Assembly (NCBI GenBank): GCA_016711435.1
Contig: JADJSY010000045.1
Location: 11,137-75,136, forward strand
Length of the DNA stretch: 64,000 bases
Reading direction: 5' to 3'
Origin: Lewinellaceae bacterium
Lineage (GTDB): Bacteria > Bacteroidota > Bacteroidia > Chitinophagales > Saprospiraceae
Positions 46,027 through 55,700 of this stretch are shown here, in pieces. The stretch's first letter is position 1. Each line of letters opens with the position of its first letter. The notes beneath the pieces are model-generated. The model worked only from the letters and a program-made list of their open reading frames with translations. It did no database searches and was not told the origin of the DNA. Made by a program: the position numbers and the translations under genes.

Positions 46027-47127
46027 ATGGACTTCCCGCTGCCAAAAAACTTGAACTTACTATTGAGCGACATCATTCTTACAGTCGAGGGCGTTGATCC
46101 CGTTGAACTCTTCGGAGAAAACAACGCCAAACTAAATCTCTTGCGCAAAGCTTTTACCGATGTGACCATTACGTCCCGGGGAAACAGCCTGAAACTCACC
46201 GGCGAAAAAAAAGATACCCAGGCCGCCAAGGCAAAATTCGAGATGATGGTGCGCTACCTGCGCGAGCACCAGGAACTTCCCGTGCAAACAGTTGAAGACT
46301 TGTTGGGTGGAGAAAACCCTTTTGAAGTGCGTATTCCTGTCAATGGAGATGGCAGCAATGGCAATACGATTCTTTTTGGGCGCGATGGAAAACCCATCCG
46401 GGCTAAAACCCGCAACCAGAAACGAATGGTCGAGATCGTGGAAACGAATGACATCGTTTTTGCGCTCGGGCCGGCCGGCACGGGTAAAACCTATACGGCT
46501 GTGGCTTTGGCGGTGCGCGCGCTGAAAAATAAAATGGTCAAAAAAATTGTGCTCACCCGCCCGGCTGTCGAAGCCGGCGAAAGCCTCGGTTTTTTGCCCG
46601 GCGACCTGAAAGAAAAGGTCGATCCCTACCTTCGTCCGTTGTACGACGCGCTGGACGATATGCTTCCCATGGATAAATTGAATTTTTTCATGGAAAACCG
46701 CATCATCGAAATTGCACCGCTCGCTTTCATGCGCGGTCGCACGCTCGATCATGCGTTTATCATACTCGATGAAGCGCAAAATGCTACGCCGCTTCAATTG
46801 AAAATGTTCCTCACCCGTCTGGGGCCTTCTGCGCAATGCGTTATCACCGGCGATATGAGTCAGATCGACCTGCCGCACAACCAAAAATCGGGACTTCGCC
46901 AGGCTATTGAAATCCTGGACGGCGTGGAAGGTATCGCTTCGATACACCTGACAACCGAAGACGTGGTGCGCCACCGCCTGGTCAAGGACATCATCAAAGC
47001 CTACGACAAAATTGAAGCCGAAGACCGCGCCAAAAAAGAGCGCCGGAAAGCGGAACAAAACGCCGATAAGGAAGAACTGGTGGAAACGCGGCCTGATTGG
47101 CAGCCGGCGAAGCCCGAAGGGGCTTAA
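46027..47127 (+). CDS. PhoH family ATPase (PhoH-like)
   Basis: 366 residues from ATG 46027; an in-frame GTG two codons upstream is possible. A KH-like N-terminal part is followed by the PhoH ATPase: AKTRNQKRMVEIVETNDIVFALGPAGTGKTYTAVALAV (Walker A), VLTRPAVEAGESLGFLPGDLKEK, ILDEAQNATPLQLKMFLTRLG (Walker B) and TGDMSQIDLP. The C-terminal tail is charged (AKKERRKAEQNADKEE). It is linked to RNA metabolism and often sits beside ybeY, which here is 25 kb away. It is followed by the 370-bp palindrome. Confidence 0.92.
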   Translation: MDFPLPKNLNLLLSDIILTVEGVDPVELFGENNAKLNLLRKAFTDVTITSRGNSLKLTGEKKDTQAAKAKFEMMVRYLREHQELPVQTVEDLLGGENPFEVRIPVNGDGSNGNTILFGRDGKPIRAKTRNQKRMVEIVETNDIVFALGPAGTGKTYTAVALAVRALKNKMVKKIVLTRPAVEAGESLGFLPGDLKEKVDPYLRPLYDALDDMLPMDKLNFFMENRIIEIAPLAFMRGRTLDHAFIILDEAQNATPLQLKMFLTRLGPSAQCVITGDMSQIDLPHNQKSGLRQAIEILDGVEGIASIHLTTEDVVRHRLVKDIIKAYDKIEAEDRAKKERRKAEQNADKEELVETRPDWQPAKPEGA

Positions 47128-47128
47128 G

Positions 47129-47498
47129 CGTGTTTGGTGTTTGGTTTTTAGTGTTTCGGGGTCTTCGCCTTTGGCGGGTGTTAAGTTTTTGGTTTTTCGC
47201 GTTTGCATGAGTTACTCAAAATTGCCATAGGCGAAGCCCATTGCTGCCTGGAACCTTTGAAATCCGGGCGACCACAAGGGTCGCCCCTACACCATAAACA
47301 TAAAAAACCGTGCTATTTGCAAGTCTAAATGCCCAATTTTTGTAGTAGGGGCGGCCCTTGTGGCCGCCCGGATTCTCGGGCATTTTTAAAGTTCCAGACA
47401 GCAATGAGTGAAGCCCTCGGCAATTTTGAGTAGCTTGATTTCCGTACCTTAGCCAAAGGCGAAGACCCCGAAACACTAAACACTAAACACCAAACACG
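47129..47498. repeat. 370-bp nested palindrome filling the phoH-osmC gap (copy H)
   Basis: Four arm pairs occur in mirror order: 47129-47175 with 47452-47498 (47 nt, 2-3 mismatches); ~47209-47237 with ~47411-47437; ~47238-47260 with ~47387-47406 (TTGCTGCCTGGAAC type); and 47264-47290 with 47345-47371 (GGGCGACCACAAGGGTCGCCC type). The centre is a ~54-nt loop. The outermost arms use the same words as copies at 40479 and 63485. Confidence 0.9.
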
Positions 47499-47506
47499 AA
47501 TTTCAC

Positions 47507-47908
47507 ATGACATCAACAGTTAAATATCTCGGCGAGCTCCGCACAGAAGCGACCCATCTGCTTTCCGGTGAAAAAATCATCACCGACGCGCCGCCCGACA
47601 ACCAGGGCCGTGGCGAGGCTTTTTCCCCCACCGACCTCTGCGCTACTTCGCTGGCTTCCTGTATGCTGACCCTTATGGGCATCAGCGCCCGCAACCACGG
47701 AATAGACATTACCGGCGCTCATGCCGAAGTCACCAAAATCATGGCCGCCGACCCGCGCCGGATCGCACGGATTGAAATCAAGTTTACCATGCCGGCGACT
47801 GGGTACTCGGATACCCAGAAAAAGGTGCTGGAACTGGCCGCGCGGACTTGTCCGGTGCATTTTAGTATTGCGGAGGGCCTGGAAGAAGTGTTGGAGTTTG
47901 TGTGGTAA
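47507..47908 (+). CDS. OsmC family protein
   Basis: 133 residues. OsmC/Ohr proteins reduce organic hydroperoxides with two cysteines. Here they are in FSPTDLCATSLASCML and ARTCPVHFSIAEGL, both in the usual surroundings, with ISARNHGIDITGAH between. The pattern is that of the YhfA/OsmC subgroup rather than Ohr. The ATG lies 8 bp after the large palindrome. Convergent with the OmpA-like gene, 11 bp between stops. Confidence 0.9.
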   Translation: MTSTVKYLGELRTEATHLLSGEKIITDAPPDNQGRGEAFSPTDLCATSLASCMLTLMGISARNHGIDITGAHAEVTKIMAADPRRIARIEIKFTMPATGYSDTQKKVLELAARTCPVHFSIAEGLEEVLEFVW

Positions 47909-47919
47909 TTTGAAACCAT

Positions 47920-49056
47920 TCACTCCTTAAAGATCAACACCACCTCTATTCGCCGGTTTTTTGCCCGGCCTATTTCCGTATCATTATCCGCTACGGGCCA
48001 CATTTCTCCCAATCCTTCACAAACAATTTTTCTGGCGTCCATACCTTTTTGAATGAGCACTTGCTCAATCGTTTCGGCCCGCGCCAATGAAAGTTTCAGG
48101 TTAAATTCATCGCTGCCGACATTGTCCGTGTGTCCGCTGATGAATACTTGTTCAGGATTTCGGGCGATGATTTTATCGGTCAAACTGTCGGTAATGGCGG
48201 CGTAACGTTCGTTGAGTGTACTTTTATTAAAATCGAAACAAACGCCGGCCAGTACCAGCGTATCAGATCGTTGCGGCGCATCGGCTATTTTTTCAGGCTG
48301 CGCTAATTCCTCTACTTTCACCGGAACTTCAAATACAGCGTTGGTATTGCGTATCGTATCCTCCGCAGCATCCGGGTCCGGAAATCCATAATGCCGCCGG
48401 TTTTCGGCATAAATTTCGGCGCGTTTTGCCTCCGCTTCGGCGCAAATCTGTATTTCTTTATTTTCCGGAATCAGTTCTATATTGTCTATGTAGGTGAGAT
48501 GGAACCAGTCGCGTTTGCCCAGTTTCTGACCTGCATCAAAGTAACCGATGTATAAAAACCGCTCTTCACCCGAAGCCTGAAATGTGGCCGCGAACGGAAG
48601 CCAATCCATCTTTTTGATTTTTTTGAGGCTGTTATTTTCCGTAATCGTAAGCGTTGGTTGCAGGGTTTTCTGGTTGAACCGGCCCTTCAAGTTTTCCACG
48701 GACAAAAAAATGCCGAAGCTCCTGAATTCAGCCTCGCGCAGGTTTAAATCGAATGATATACGGTACGTTTCTCCTGCAATCAACGGACACAACAATTCGG
48801 TAAACAGGAATGTCCGCATTCCCGGATCGTTGGATAACCGGATGGCCACTTTGCTCCCTTTGTCGTTTTGTAAATAAAATATCCGACCGTAATTCACTTC
48901 CAGCCAGGCTTCCGGGGCGCAGCGGGCTATAAATTCGGTGCAAATATTTTCATCTTCAAAATCGGGGTTGGCAAGTAGATTTTGGGCGAAAACGTAAGGT
49001 TGGGTGGTGAAAAAGAAACAAATTCCAAAAAGAAGGGGAATTGAACTTGTTTGCAT
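47920..49056 (-). CDS. OmpA-family outer-membrane protein with N-terminal lectin-like domain
   Basis: 378 residues from ATG 49056 (MQTSSIPLLFGICFFFTTQPYVFA, signal peptide). LLANPDFEDENIC opens a carbohydrate-binding-like (jelly-roll) domain of about 200 residues common in Bacteroidota, with YRISFDLNLREAEFRSFGIFLS inside. The C-terminal OmpA domain (CFDFNKSTLNERYAAI; VFISGHTDNVGSDEFNLKLSLARAETI; NRRIEVVLIF) binds peptidoglycan, with the GHTDN Asp and the NRR Arg present. It likely links the outer membrane to the cell wall. Confidence 0.88.
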   Translation of the reverse strand: MQTSSIPLLFGICFFFTTQPYVFAQNLLANPDFEDENICTEFIARCAPEAWLEVNYGRIFYLQNDKGSKVAIRLSNDPGMRTFLFTELLCPLIAGETYRISFDLNLREAEFRSFGIFLSVENLKGRFNQKTLQPTLTITENNSLKKIKKMDWLPFAATFQASGEERFLYIGYFDAGQKLGKRDWFHLTYIDNIELIPENKEIQICAEAEAKRAEIYAENRRHYGFPDPDAAEDTIRNTNAVFEVPVKVEELAQPEKIADAPQRSDTLVLAGVCFDFNKSTLNERYAAITDSLTDKIIARNPEQVFISGHTDNVGSDEFNLKLSLARAETIEQVLIQKGMDARKIVCEGLGEMWPVADNDTEIGRAKNRRIEVVLIFKE

Positions 49057-49157
49057 GTTGTTGTACTGTTTTTTTACAAAACAAGAAAACGAGCATGAAA
49101 ATTGCCGGACACGAAATTTTGACAGATGGGGAAATAATATGGTTGCGTGTAACCCCC

Positions 49158-49216
49158 GTACCGGCTGCTTTAGCTGCCGAACGCTCGGCACTTCTGGCAG
49201 TTAAAGCAGCCGGTAC
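49158..49216. repeat. Inverted repeat upstream of the OmpA-like gene
   Basis: 21-nt arms (49158-49178 and 49196-49216) pair with one mismatch. The loop contains a smaller CCGA/TCGG stem. Confidence 0.8.
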
Positions 49217-49256
49217 AAAACACCGAGGCCCGACGAATCACTCCGCCGGGCCTCGG
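49217..49256 (-). terminator. Terminator of thrS
   Basis: A 10-bp perfect stem (CCGAGGCCCG / CGGGCCTCGG) with a 14-nt loop is followed by TGTTTTG on the minus strand, 28 bp after the thrS stop. Confidence 0.75.
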
Positions 49257-49283
49257 TTATTTTCCACCGAACAGGGTTCGGTG

Positions 49284-51203
49284 TTACAGCATCCCTTTCA
49301 CCAATTCCGCAAAAGCCTCCACGGATAAAACGCCCTGGTCGCCTTCACCCTGCTTGCGCACGCTGATGGTGCCCGCTTCCACTTCCTTTTCGCCCACGAT
49401 GAGCAGGAATGGAATACGTTTCATTTCGTTGTCGCGGATTTTTCGTCCGATGGTCTCATTGCGGTCGTCTACGATGCCGCGCAGGTCGTCGGCTTCCAGT
49501 TGTTGTCTGACCTGGTAGGCGTATTCTACAAACTTGTCAGACACCGGCAGAATGGCAAACTGCTCGGGGCTGAGCCAAAGCGGGAATTTACCGGCGCAGT
49601 GTTCGATCAGAACGCCCGTGAAGCGTTCCATGGAACCGAACGGTGCGCGGTGGATCATCACCGGGCGGTGCGGTTGATTGTCAGCGCCGATATACGTCAA
49701 GTCGAAACGTTCCGGCAGGTTGTAGTCTACCTGGATGGTGCCGAGTTGCCAGGAGCGGCCGAGGGCATCCTTCACCATAAAGTCCAGTTTCGGTCCGTAG
49801 AAAGCCGCTTCGCCGTATGCGGTAATAGTATTCAAACCGGCTTCTGCGGCCGCCTCGATAATGGCTCGTTCAGATTTTTCCCAAACCTCATCGCTACCGA
49901 TGTATTTGGTTTTGTTGTCTGGATCGCGTAGGCTGATCTGGGCTGTAAATTTATCAAAACCCAGTTTGGCGAGTACGAATTGCGTCAGATCCAGCACCGC
50001 CAGGAATTCCTCCTTCAATTGATCTTCGGTGCAGAAAATATGTGCATCATCCTGTGTAAAGCCACGTACGCGGGTCAGGCCGTGCAGTTCGCCCGACATT
50101 TCGTAGCGGTACACCGTGCCGAATTCCGCGAAACGCACCGGCAGTTCGCGGTACGAGCGCGGACGGTGGCCGTAAATTTCGCAGTGGTGCGGGCAGTTCA
50201 TGGGTTTGAGCAAAAACTCTTCCCCTTCCTGTGGGGTGCGGATGGGCTGGAAGGAATCCGCGCCGTATTTTTCCCAGTGTCCGCTGGTGACGTAGAGTTT
50301 TTTTGAGCCGATATGCGGCGTGATGACGGGCTGGTAACCGCGTTTGATCTGTTCTTTTTTCAGGAAATCTTCCAGTCGCTGGCGCAAAGCAGTGCCTTTC
50401 GGCAGCCACAGCGGCAGACCGGCGCCCACTTTTTCGCTGAACATGAAGAGTTCCAGTTCCTGGCCGAGTTTGCGGTGGTCGCGCTTTTTGGCCTCTTCGA
50501 TCATCACCAGGTATTCCTCCAGTTCCTTTTGTTTCGGGAAGGTGATGGCGTAGATGCGGGTCAGTTGTTTGCGCTCGATGTCGCCGCGCCAGTATGCGCC
50601 GGCGAGGTTGAGCACTTTCACCGCTTTGATGTTTTCCGTGTTCGGAATGTGCGGGCCTTTGCAAAGGTCGGTAAAATTGCCCTGCTGGTAAAACGTGATC
50701 TGGCCATCTTCCAGGCCCTCGATCAGTTCGAGTTTGTACTCGTCGTTTTTTTCGGTGAAATACTTGATCGCATCGGCTTTGGACACCTCCGTGCGTTTGT
50801 ATTCACTTTTGGTACGGGCCAGTTCCAGCATTTTCTGCTCGATTTTGGCGAAATCGGCGGGCGTAAGCACCCGGTCGCCCGTATCCACGTCGTAGTAAAA
50901 ACCATTGTCGATGGCGGGGCCGATGCCAAATTTAGTGCCGGGAAACAAATTTTCCAGCGCTTCGGCCAGCAGGTGGGCCGAGGAGTGCCAGTAGGTTTGT
51001 TTACCTTCTTTGTCCTCCCATTTGTGAAACACGATGCGCGCGTCGGTGTCGATGGGGCGGCTGAGGTCGCGGACTTCTCCATTGACCGAAGCGGCCAGGA
51101 CAACGCGGGCGAGGCCCTCGCTGATGGACTTGGCCACATCGAGGGCAGTGGTTCCGGCGGCATACTGACGAATGTTGCCGTCGGGAAATGTGATGTTAAT
51201 CAT
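49284..51203 (-). CDS. thrS: Threonyl-tRNA synthetase
   Basis: 639 residues from ATG 51203 (MINITFPDGNIRQY). Domains: TGS (1-60), editing/SAD domain (HSSAHLLAEALENLFPGTKFGIGP with the HxxxH-type site), class II catalytic core with zinc Cys in MNCPHHCEIY, motif 2 RFAEFGTVYRYE and motif 3 APFGSMERF, and the anticodon-binding domain (VRQQLEADDLRGIVDDRNETIGRKIRDNEMKRIPFLLIVGEKE). The leader (51204-51297) can form small hairpins, and a -7-like TACCTTTG is at 51297-51290. Confidence 0.97.
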   Translation of the reverse strand: MINITFPDGNIRQYAAGTTALDVAKSISEGLARVVLAASVNGEVRDLSRPIDTDARIVFHKWEDKEGKQTYWHSSAHLLAEALENLFPGTKFGIGPAIDNGFYYDVDTGDRVLTPADFAKIEQKMLELARTKSEYKRTEVSKADAIKYFTEKNDEYKLELIEGLEDGQITFYQQGNFTDLCKGPHIPNTENIKAVKVLNLAGAYWRGDIERKQLTRIYAITFPKQKELEEYLVMIEEAKKRDHRKLGQELELFMFSEKVGAGLPLWLPKGTALRQRLEDFLKKEQIKRGYQPVITPHIGSKKLYVTSGHWEKYGADSFQPIRTPQEGEEFLLKPMNCPHHCEIYGHRPRSYRELPVRFAEFGTVYRYEMSGELHGLTRVRGFTQDDAHIFCTEDQLKEEFLAVLDLTQFVLAKLGFDKFTAQISLRDPDNKTKYIGSDEVWEKSERAIIEAAAEAGLNTITAYGEAAFYGPKLDFMVKDALGRSWQLGTIQVDYNLPERFDLTYIGADNQPHRPVMIHRAPFGSMERFTGVLIEHCAGKFPLWLSPEQFAILPVSDKFVEYAYQVRQQLEADDLRGIVDDRNETIGRKIRDNEMKRIPFLLIVGEKEVEAGTISVRKQGEGDQGVLSVEAFAELVKGML

Positions 51204-51337
51204 GGAATAAAATTGTTTTAGCCCACCCAAACGAAAGGCGGGTGCCCGTGCTCCATACGAACGGAGGGGGCGGTTTGTGAAAAGATCGGCAAAGGTAAGG
51301 AGGAGTAGGGAGTTATGAGTTATAAGTGATGAATGTA

Positions 51338-53113
51338 TTACTTCTTATCCCGCTTTTGAATAAGTTGAATCGTATACACCTTCACAGCATCCACCTTGTT
51401 TAAATAGTCATCAATGCTTTGTGTCACAGCATGATCGGGTAAAATACCCACTTCATCCGGGAGAGCGGTGGCCGTAGATTCGTGCGTGTTGTTTGCCACG
51501 TAATATTCCAGTTTGGTGTTTGAAAGTCTGCATATTTTTTGTCCTGCCGAACAAAACTGATTGGACCCAAGTTCTTCGCCGACAATGGTCCCCAGGTTGA
51601 AGACTTTAACCAGAGACATAAAATGACCTGTGGTAGAATTTCCATTTCCATCTATCATAAAATAGCATTTCCCTTTAAACCGGTGCTCAAAAGGCGTTAT
51701 CAGTTCTTCGCCATCTATTTTTGCTGTTTTCCCTTCAAACTGGGCATTGGAATAATAGATGAAAGGTTTGTCCACCAAATACTTCAGTAAATGAATACTG
51801 GCATGTTGAGAGCCACCGCCGTTGAAACGGACGTCTATAATCAGGTTTTTGATGCCTTTTTGATTGATTGCTGCAAAACTGCTATCGATGAAATTGATAA
51901 AAACACCCAGATCATTCCACTGGTAATAGTTGAACGTGGAGATGGTCAGAATGGCCGTTTGGTTATCGTCCAACATTTCAAAACATAAGTTGTCATCGCA
52001 AGCAGGTTTTATGGAAGCGTCTCTAAATGGTTCTCTAACCGTTTCGGCCTTGTTTAATACAATGGGGGCTTCCGCGCCTTTGACAACAATGTTATAGGTC
52101 TCTGGAAAACCGAGCGCAAAAGGGATCATGCCGGAAGACCACCTGTTGAAAACATGCTTCTTGGTCGTTTTTATATACCCTTGTGATGGAATATGTTTGT
52201 ATGCATCACTGATAATTTTGGAAACGGCTACCCCATTGATACGCAGGATTTCGGCTTTTACCCCCACTTGAGCGGCATTGTTTAACGGATTCACCACAAA
52301 CAACTGATCGTTTACCCAACGGGTTTGCAGCGGGAATTTCAGCGCAGGCGGCAACATCGCATTTTCAGTATAAAAACTTCCCATATTGGTATGCGAACAA
52401 TGAACATTGGCAATGATTTCACTGCAATACCAGGCAAATTCGCCGTATGTAGTTTGGTCTGTAATCAGGGCTTTCTGCTCCTCAATGTTTTTCAAGAACG
52501 CCTCCCTGGAAATAAATTTGAGTGCGTTGGGGTGTACTTTTATTAAAGTGTTACCCAATTGATCCAAATCCGCTTTGTATGCTTCAGCAGTAAAAACCCG
52601 GGCAAACTTGTCAATCGGTTTTTCACGGACTTTTTCGGGGTGTTTGATGAGATCGATCTGGTCTTCGGCATTAAAATTATCGGGATTAAGCGCCAGTGAC
52701 TTTTCGTAGTTGGCCAGGGCAAGTTCCTTGTTCCCGCTTTTCAGATATGCTTCACCCAGGCTATCATAGGGGTTGGAAGAATCCGGGAATTCCGCTACGA
52801 TCAGTTTAAATATTGCCAGGGCCTCCGCCACATTGTTGCTCCACATAAATGCGTAGCCATACATGGTCAGTTCGTCTTCGTTTTTAAAATTATACGCCTC
52901 GGGACTTTCTTTTTTTAATTTGTAGTACAGGGCAATTCTTTCCTCAACGGGCAAATGGTCAAATTCCTTCAGTTTTTGTACAATCGACAACTGCCCGGTT
53001 TGGGCAGCACCAACTTTTGAATTGTCTGCTGAAGGCTGAGAGGGTTTGTTGAGTCCGCATGCGGCGAACCAACAGCAACTTAATACGATCCAACCAATTG
53101 CCTTTGTATTCAT
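51338..53113 (-). CDS. S41-type peptidase lipoprotein with TPR region
   Basis: About 591 residues from ATG 53113; Met codons at 53116, 53122 and 53140 are alternatives. The lipobox WFAAC follows a short hydrophobic stretch, so a lipoprotein is likely. Residues ~50-170 contain TPR repeats (NPYDSLGEAYLKSGNKELALANYEKSLALNPDN). The C-terminal half is S41 tail-protease-like: ILRINGVAVSKII, NLIIDVRFNGGGSQ and GNGNSTTGHFMSLVK with the presumed catalytic Ser. The usual PDZ domain is not obvious. Substrate unknown. It stands alone. Confidence 0.82.
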   Translation of the reverse strand: MNTKAIGWIVLSCCWFAACGLNKPSQPSADNSKVGAAQTGQLSIVQKLKEFDHLPVEERIALYYKLKKESPEAYNFKNEDELTMYGYAFMWSNNVAEALAIFKLIVAEFPDSSNPYDSLGEAYLKSGNKELALANYEKSLALNPDNFNAEDQIDLIKHPEKVREKPIDKFARVFTAEAYKADLDQLGNTLIKVHPNALKFISREAFLKNIEEQKALITDQTTYGEFAWYCSEIIANVHCSHTNMGSFYTENAMLPPALKFPLQTRWVNDQLFVVNPLNNAAQVGVKAEILRINGVAVSKIISDAYKHIPSQGYIKTTKKHVFNRWSSGMIPFALGFPETYNIVVKGAEAPIVLNKAETVREPFRDASIKPACDDNLCFEMLDDNQTAILTISTFNYYQWNDLGVFINFIDSSFAAINQKGIKNLIIDVRFNGGGSQHASIHLLKYLVDKPFIYYSNAQFEGKTAKIDGEELITPFEHRFKGKCYFMIDGNGNSTTGHFMSLVKVFNLGTIVGEELGSNQFCSAGQKICRLSNTKLEYYVANNTHESTATALPDEVGILPDHAVTQSIDDYLNKVDAVKVYTIQLIQKRDKK

Positions 53114-53339
53114 CATAAACATACCTTCGTTTTTGTTCAAAGGTATTGCGTGCCTGTATCGAGCGGGCCTGAATGCGTGTAAATTAATGTAAACCAGATG
53201 TAAAACTTCTTCCGCTCAAAAACATAGAGTGTGGATTTTCGGCCTCAGATCTCGGATACTTGGCATCATTAACAGTAAGGCTGAGAGGGGCGTCACCTCC
53301 TCTCTGTTGGAGAGAGGGCCGGGGGTGAGGTCAAAAAAC

Positions 53340-53375
53340 CCCGGACTTTTCACACCTGAAAAGCCCGGGGTTATC
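53340..53375 (-). terminator. Terminator of glnA
   Basis: A long stem (CCCCGGGCTTTTC paired with GAAAAGTCCGGGG on the minus strand, 5-nt loop, one G-U pair) is followed by a T6 run, about 30 bp after the glnA stop. Confidence 0.85.
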
Positions 53376-53405
53376 CCATAGAACATCAATTATTTATCCA
53401 AAAAA

Positions 53406-55598
53406 CTACCGGACAAACAGCAGTTCGTGGTATTTCACCAGCGGCCAGTACTGATCATCCACGAGTGTTTCCAGGTCGTCAACGGCTTCGCGGATTTTAT
53501 CCATTTGCGGCCGCGCTTTGTGGCACAGAATTTCCGCTTCTTCCCGGATACTGTCTGCCCCGTGCGTTTTTTCCAGTGCCTTGTGCAGTTTTTCCAGACC
53601 TTCCTTGATCTCGCTGATATTGCGCACTACCCGTTTCAGCGCATCTTTCTGGTAACCGATCGAGTCGTCCATATCGATGGCGCGCATAGCGGCGATATTG
53701 GTGGCCAATGCTGTCTGGTGCTTGATGGCGGCAGGCAGCACCATGGAATTTACAATTTCTTCCAGGGCTTTGGCTTCGATGCTCAGTTTGGTACAATAAG
53801 AGTGCAGTTGCACATTGTGGTACGCATCCAGTTCCACTTTGCTCATAACGCCCGACTTGCCGTACAATTCCAGGCCTTGTTTGGTAGCCAGCACATCCAG
53901 CGCTTCCGGCGTGGTCGCGAAATTATTCAGGCCACGTTTGGCCGCTTCCGCTTTCCACTCATCGGAGTAGTTGTTGCCTTCAAAACAAACAGGTTTGGAT
54001 TTGCGGATCAGGCTTTTCAACACGGTCAGAATGGCTTCATCCTGTTTGACACCTTTAGCAATCAGTTTATCCACTTCTGTTTTAAATTCTACCAACTGGA
54101 GACCCATCATGGCGTTCATAGCGGCCATAGGGCCTGCACAGTTCTGGCTGCTGCCTACGGCGCGGATTTCAAATTTATTACCGGTGAATGCAAAAGGAGA
54201 AGTCCGGTTGCGGTCTGTATTGTCAAGTTCCAGGTTCGGCAATTTCGAGATCAGGTCGATCGCGCGTTTAACTTCTTGTCCGTCCGAATTCCGGTCTTTC
54301 GCGATTTGATCGAGCAGTTTTGTCATGGCTTCCCCGATAAATACGGAGATGATCGCCGGCGGCGCTTCGTTGGCGCCCAGGCGGTGGTCGTTGCCGGCAT
54401 GCGCGATCGTCGAGCGCAGGATGTCGGCATATTTATACACCGCAGCGATGGTATTGACGAAAAATGTCAGGAAACGCAGGTTGGTGCTGGGGTTTTTGCC
54501 GGGTGAAAGCAGGTTTACGCCGGTATTGGTGCCCATGCTCCAGTTGTTGTGTTTGCCGGAGCCGTTGATACCTGCAAAGGGTTTTTCATGCAGCAATACG
54601 CGCAGTTTGTGGCGGCGGGCTACACGATCCATTAGGTCCATCAGCAGCTGGTTGTGGTCGACTGCCACGTTGATTTCTTCAAAAACAGGCGCAACTTCGT
54701 ATTGTGCGGGCGCCACCTCATTGTGGCGGGTGCGCACCGGAATACCGAGTTTGTGGCTTTCCGTTTCCAGATCGCGCATAAAGGCATAAACGCGTTCCGG
54801 GATAGAGCCGAAGTAGTGGTCTTCCAGTTGCTGGTGTTTGGCAGCGGGGCGTCCGAGCAGGGTACGGCCGGTCATCACCAGGTCAGGGCGGGCGCTGAAC
54901 AAGGCGTCGTCGACTACGAAGTATTCCTGTTCCCAGCCCAGCGTGGCCGTGATTTTGTTGATGTTTGGATCAAAAAACTGAGCGACAGGCACAGCGGACT
55001 TATCCAGAAATGCCTGCGAGCGCAACAACGGCAGTTTGTAATCCTGGGCTTCGCCGCCGTAGGTTACAAAGATCGTCGGGATACAGAGGGTTTTACCATC
55101 GCCTACCTCCATAATAAAGGCGGGGCTGCTCGGATCCCAAACGGTGTAGCCGCGCGCTTCAAAAGTGCTGCGCATGCCGCCGGAAGGGAAAGACGAGCCG
55201 TCGGGTTCCTGTTGAACCAAAGCGGAGCCTAAAAATTCTTCAATCACCTGGCCGTCGTGGGTCAGGTTGAAAAAAGAGTCGTGTTTTTCGGCGGTTTTGC
55301 CGGTAAGCGGCTGGAACCAGTGCGCAAAGTGGGTGCATCCTTTTTCTTCGGACCATTTTTTCATACCTATTGCCACATCATCCGCTACCTCACGCGTCAG
55401 TTTCTGGCCGCTTTGGATGGCGGCTTTGACGCTCAGATAGGCATTCTCTGGCAAGTATTTTTTCATGGCCTCGTCATTGAAGACGTTTTCTCCAAAATAG
55501 GAAGCAATTTTTTCGGCGGGGCCTTCGCCAAACTCCATCGGGAACGGCTCTACACGGGTCTCCATAGTCTGGAGTGCGTTGAAACGAGTGAGGGACAT
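53406..55598 (-). CDS. glnA: Glutamine synthetase type III
   Basis: 730 residues, the length of GSIII (GlnN) enzymes of Bacteroidota and some cyanobacteria, far longer than GSI. It makes glutamine from glutamate and ammonia with ATP. GSIII features: TFEARGYTVWDPSSPAF, GWEQEYFVVD, TRHNEVAPAQYEVAPVFE, GINGSGKHNNWSMGTNTG (ATP/ammonia site) and NRTSPFAFTGNKFEIRAVGSS. GSIII is not adenylylated, so control is expected at expression. A ~310-nt leader with hairpins and a small ORF fits that idea. Confidence 0.96.
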   Translation of the reverse strand: MSLTRFNALQTMETRVEPFPMEFGEGPAEKIASYFGENVFNDEAMKKYLPENAYLSVKAAIQSGQKLTREVADDVAIGMKKWSEEKGCTHFAHWFQPLTGKTAEKHDSFFNLTHDGQVIEEFLGSALVQQEPDGSSFPSGGMRSTFEARGYTVWDPSSPAFIMEVGDGKTLCIPTIFVTYGGEAQDYKLPLLRSQAFLDKSAVPVAQFFDPNINKITATLGWEQEYFVVDDALFSARPDLVMTGRTLLGRPAAKHQQLEDHYFGSIPERVYAFMRDLETESHKLGIPVRTRHNEVAPAQYEVAPVFEEINVAVDHNQLLMDLMDRVARRHKLRVLLHEKPFAGINGSGKHNNWSMGTNTGVNLLSPGKNPSTNLRFLTFFVNTIAAVYKYADILRSTIAHAGNDHRLGANEAPPAIISVFIGEAMTKLLDQIAKDRNSDGQEVKRAIDLISKLPNLELDNTDRNRTSPFAFTGNKFEIRAVGSSQNCAGPMAAMNAMMGLQLVEFKTEVDKLIAKGVKQDEAILTVLKSLIRKSKPVCFEGNNYSDEWKAEAAKRGLNNFATTPEALDVLATKQGLELYGKSGVMSKVELDAYHNVQLHSYCTKLSIEAKALEEIVNSMVLPAAIKHQTALATNIAAMRAIDMDDSIGYQKDALKRVVRNISEIKEGLEKLHKALEKTHGADSIREEAEILCHKARPQMDKIREAVDDLETLVDDQYWPLVKYHELLFVR

Positions 55599-55652
55599 CT
55601 TAAAATCTTGTATATTGAATGATGAATGAAAGTGAACGCTTAAAATGGGTGG

Positions 55653-55700
55653 GGTTTTTGTCTCAAAAACCAGGCGCCGTCACGAATGCAGAAGCATTCG
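55653..55700 (-). promoter_or_regulatory. Two hairpins in the glnA leader
   Basis: Stem CGAATGC/GCATTCG with an AGAA-type loop (55683-55700) and stem GGTTTTTG/CAAAAACC with a 3-nt loop (55653-55671) lie in series 55-100 nt before the glnA ATG. The second is followed by no T run, so it is not a plain terminator. Confidence 0.55.

Noticed and set aside
47129..47498. Transposon or insertion sequence
   Set aside because: No transposase ORF, no target duplication seen, and nested arms fill the whole element; it is listed as a palindromic repeat.
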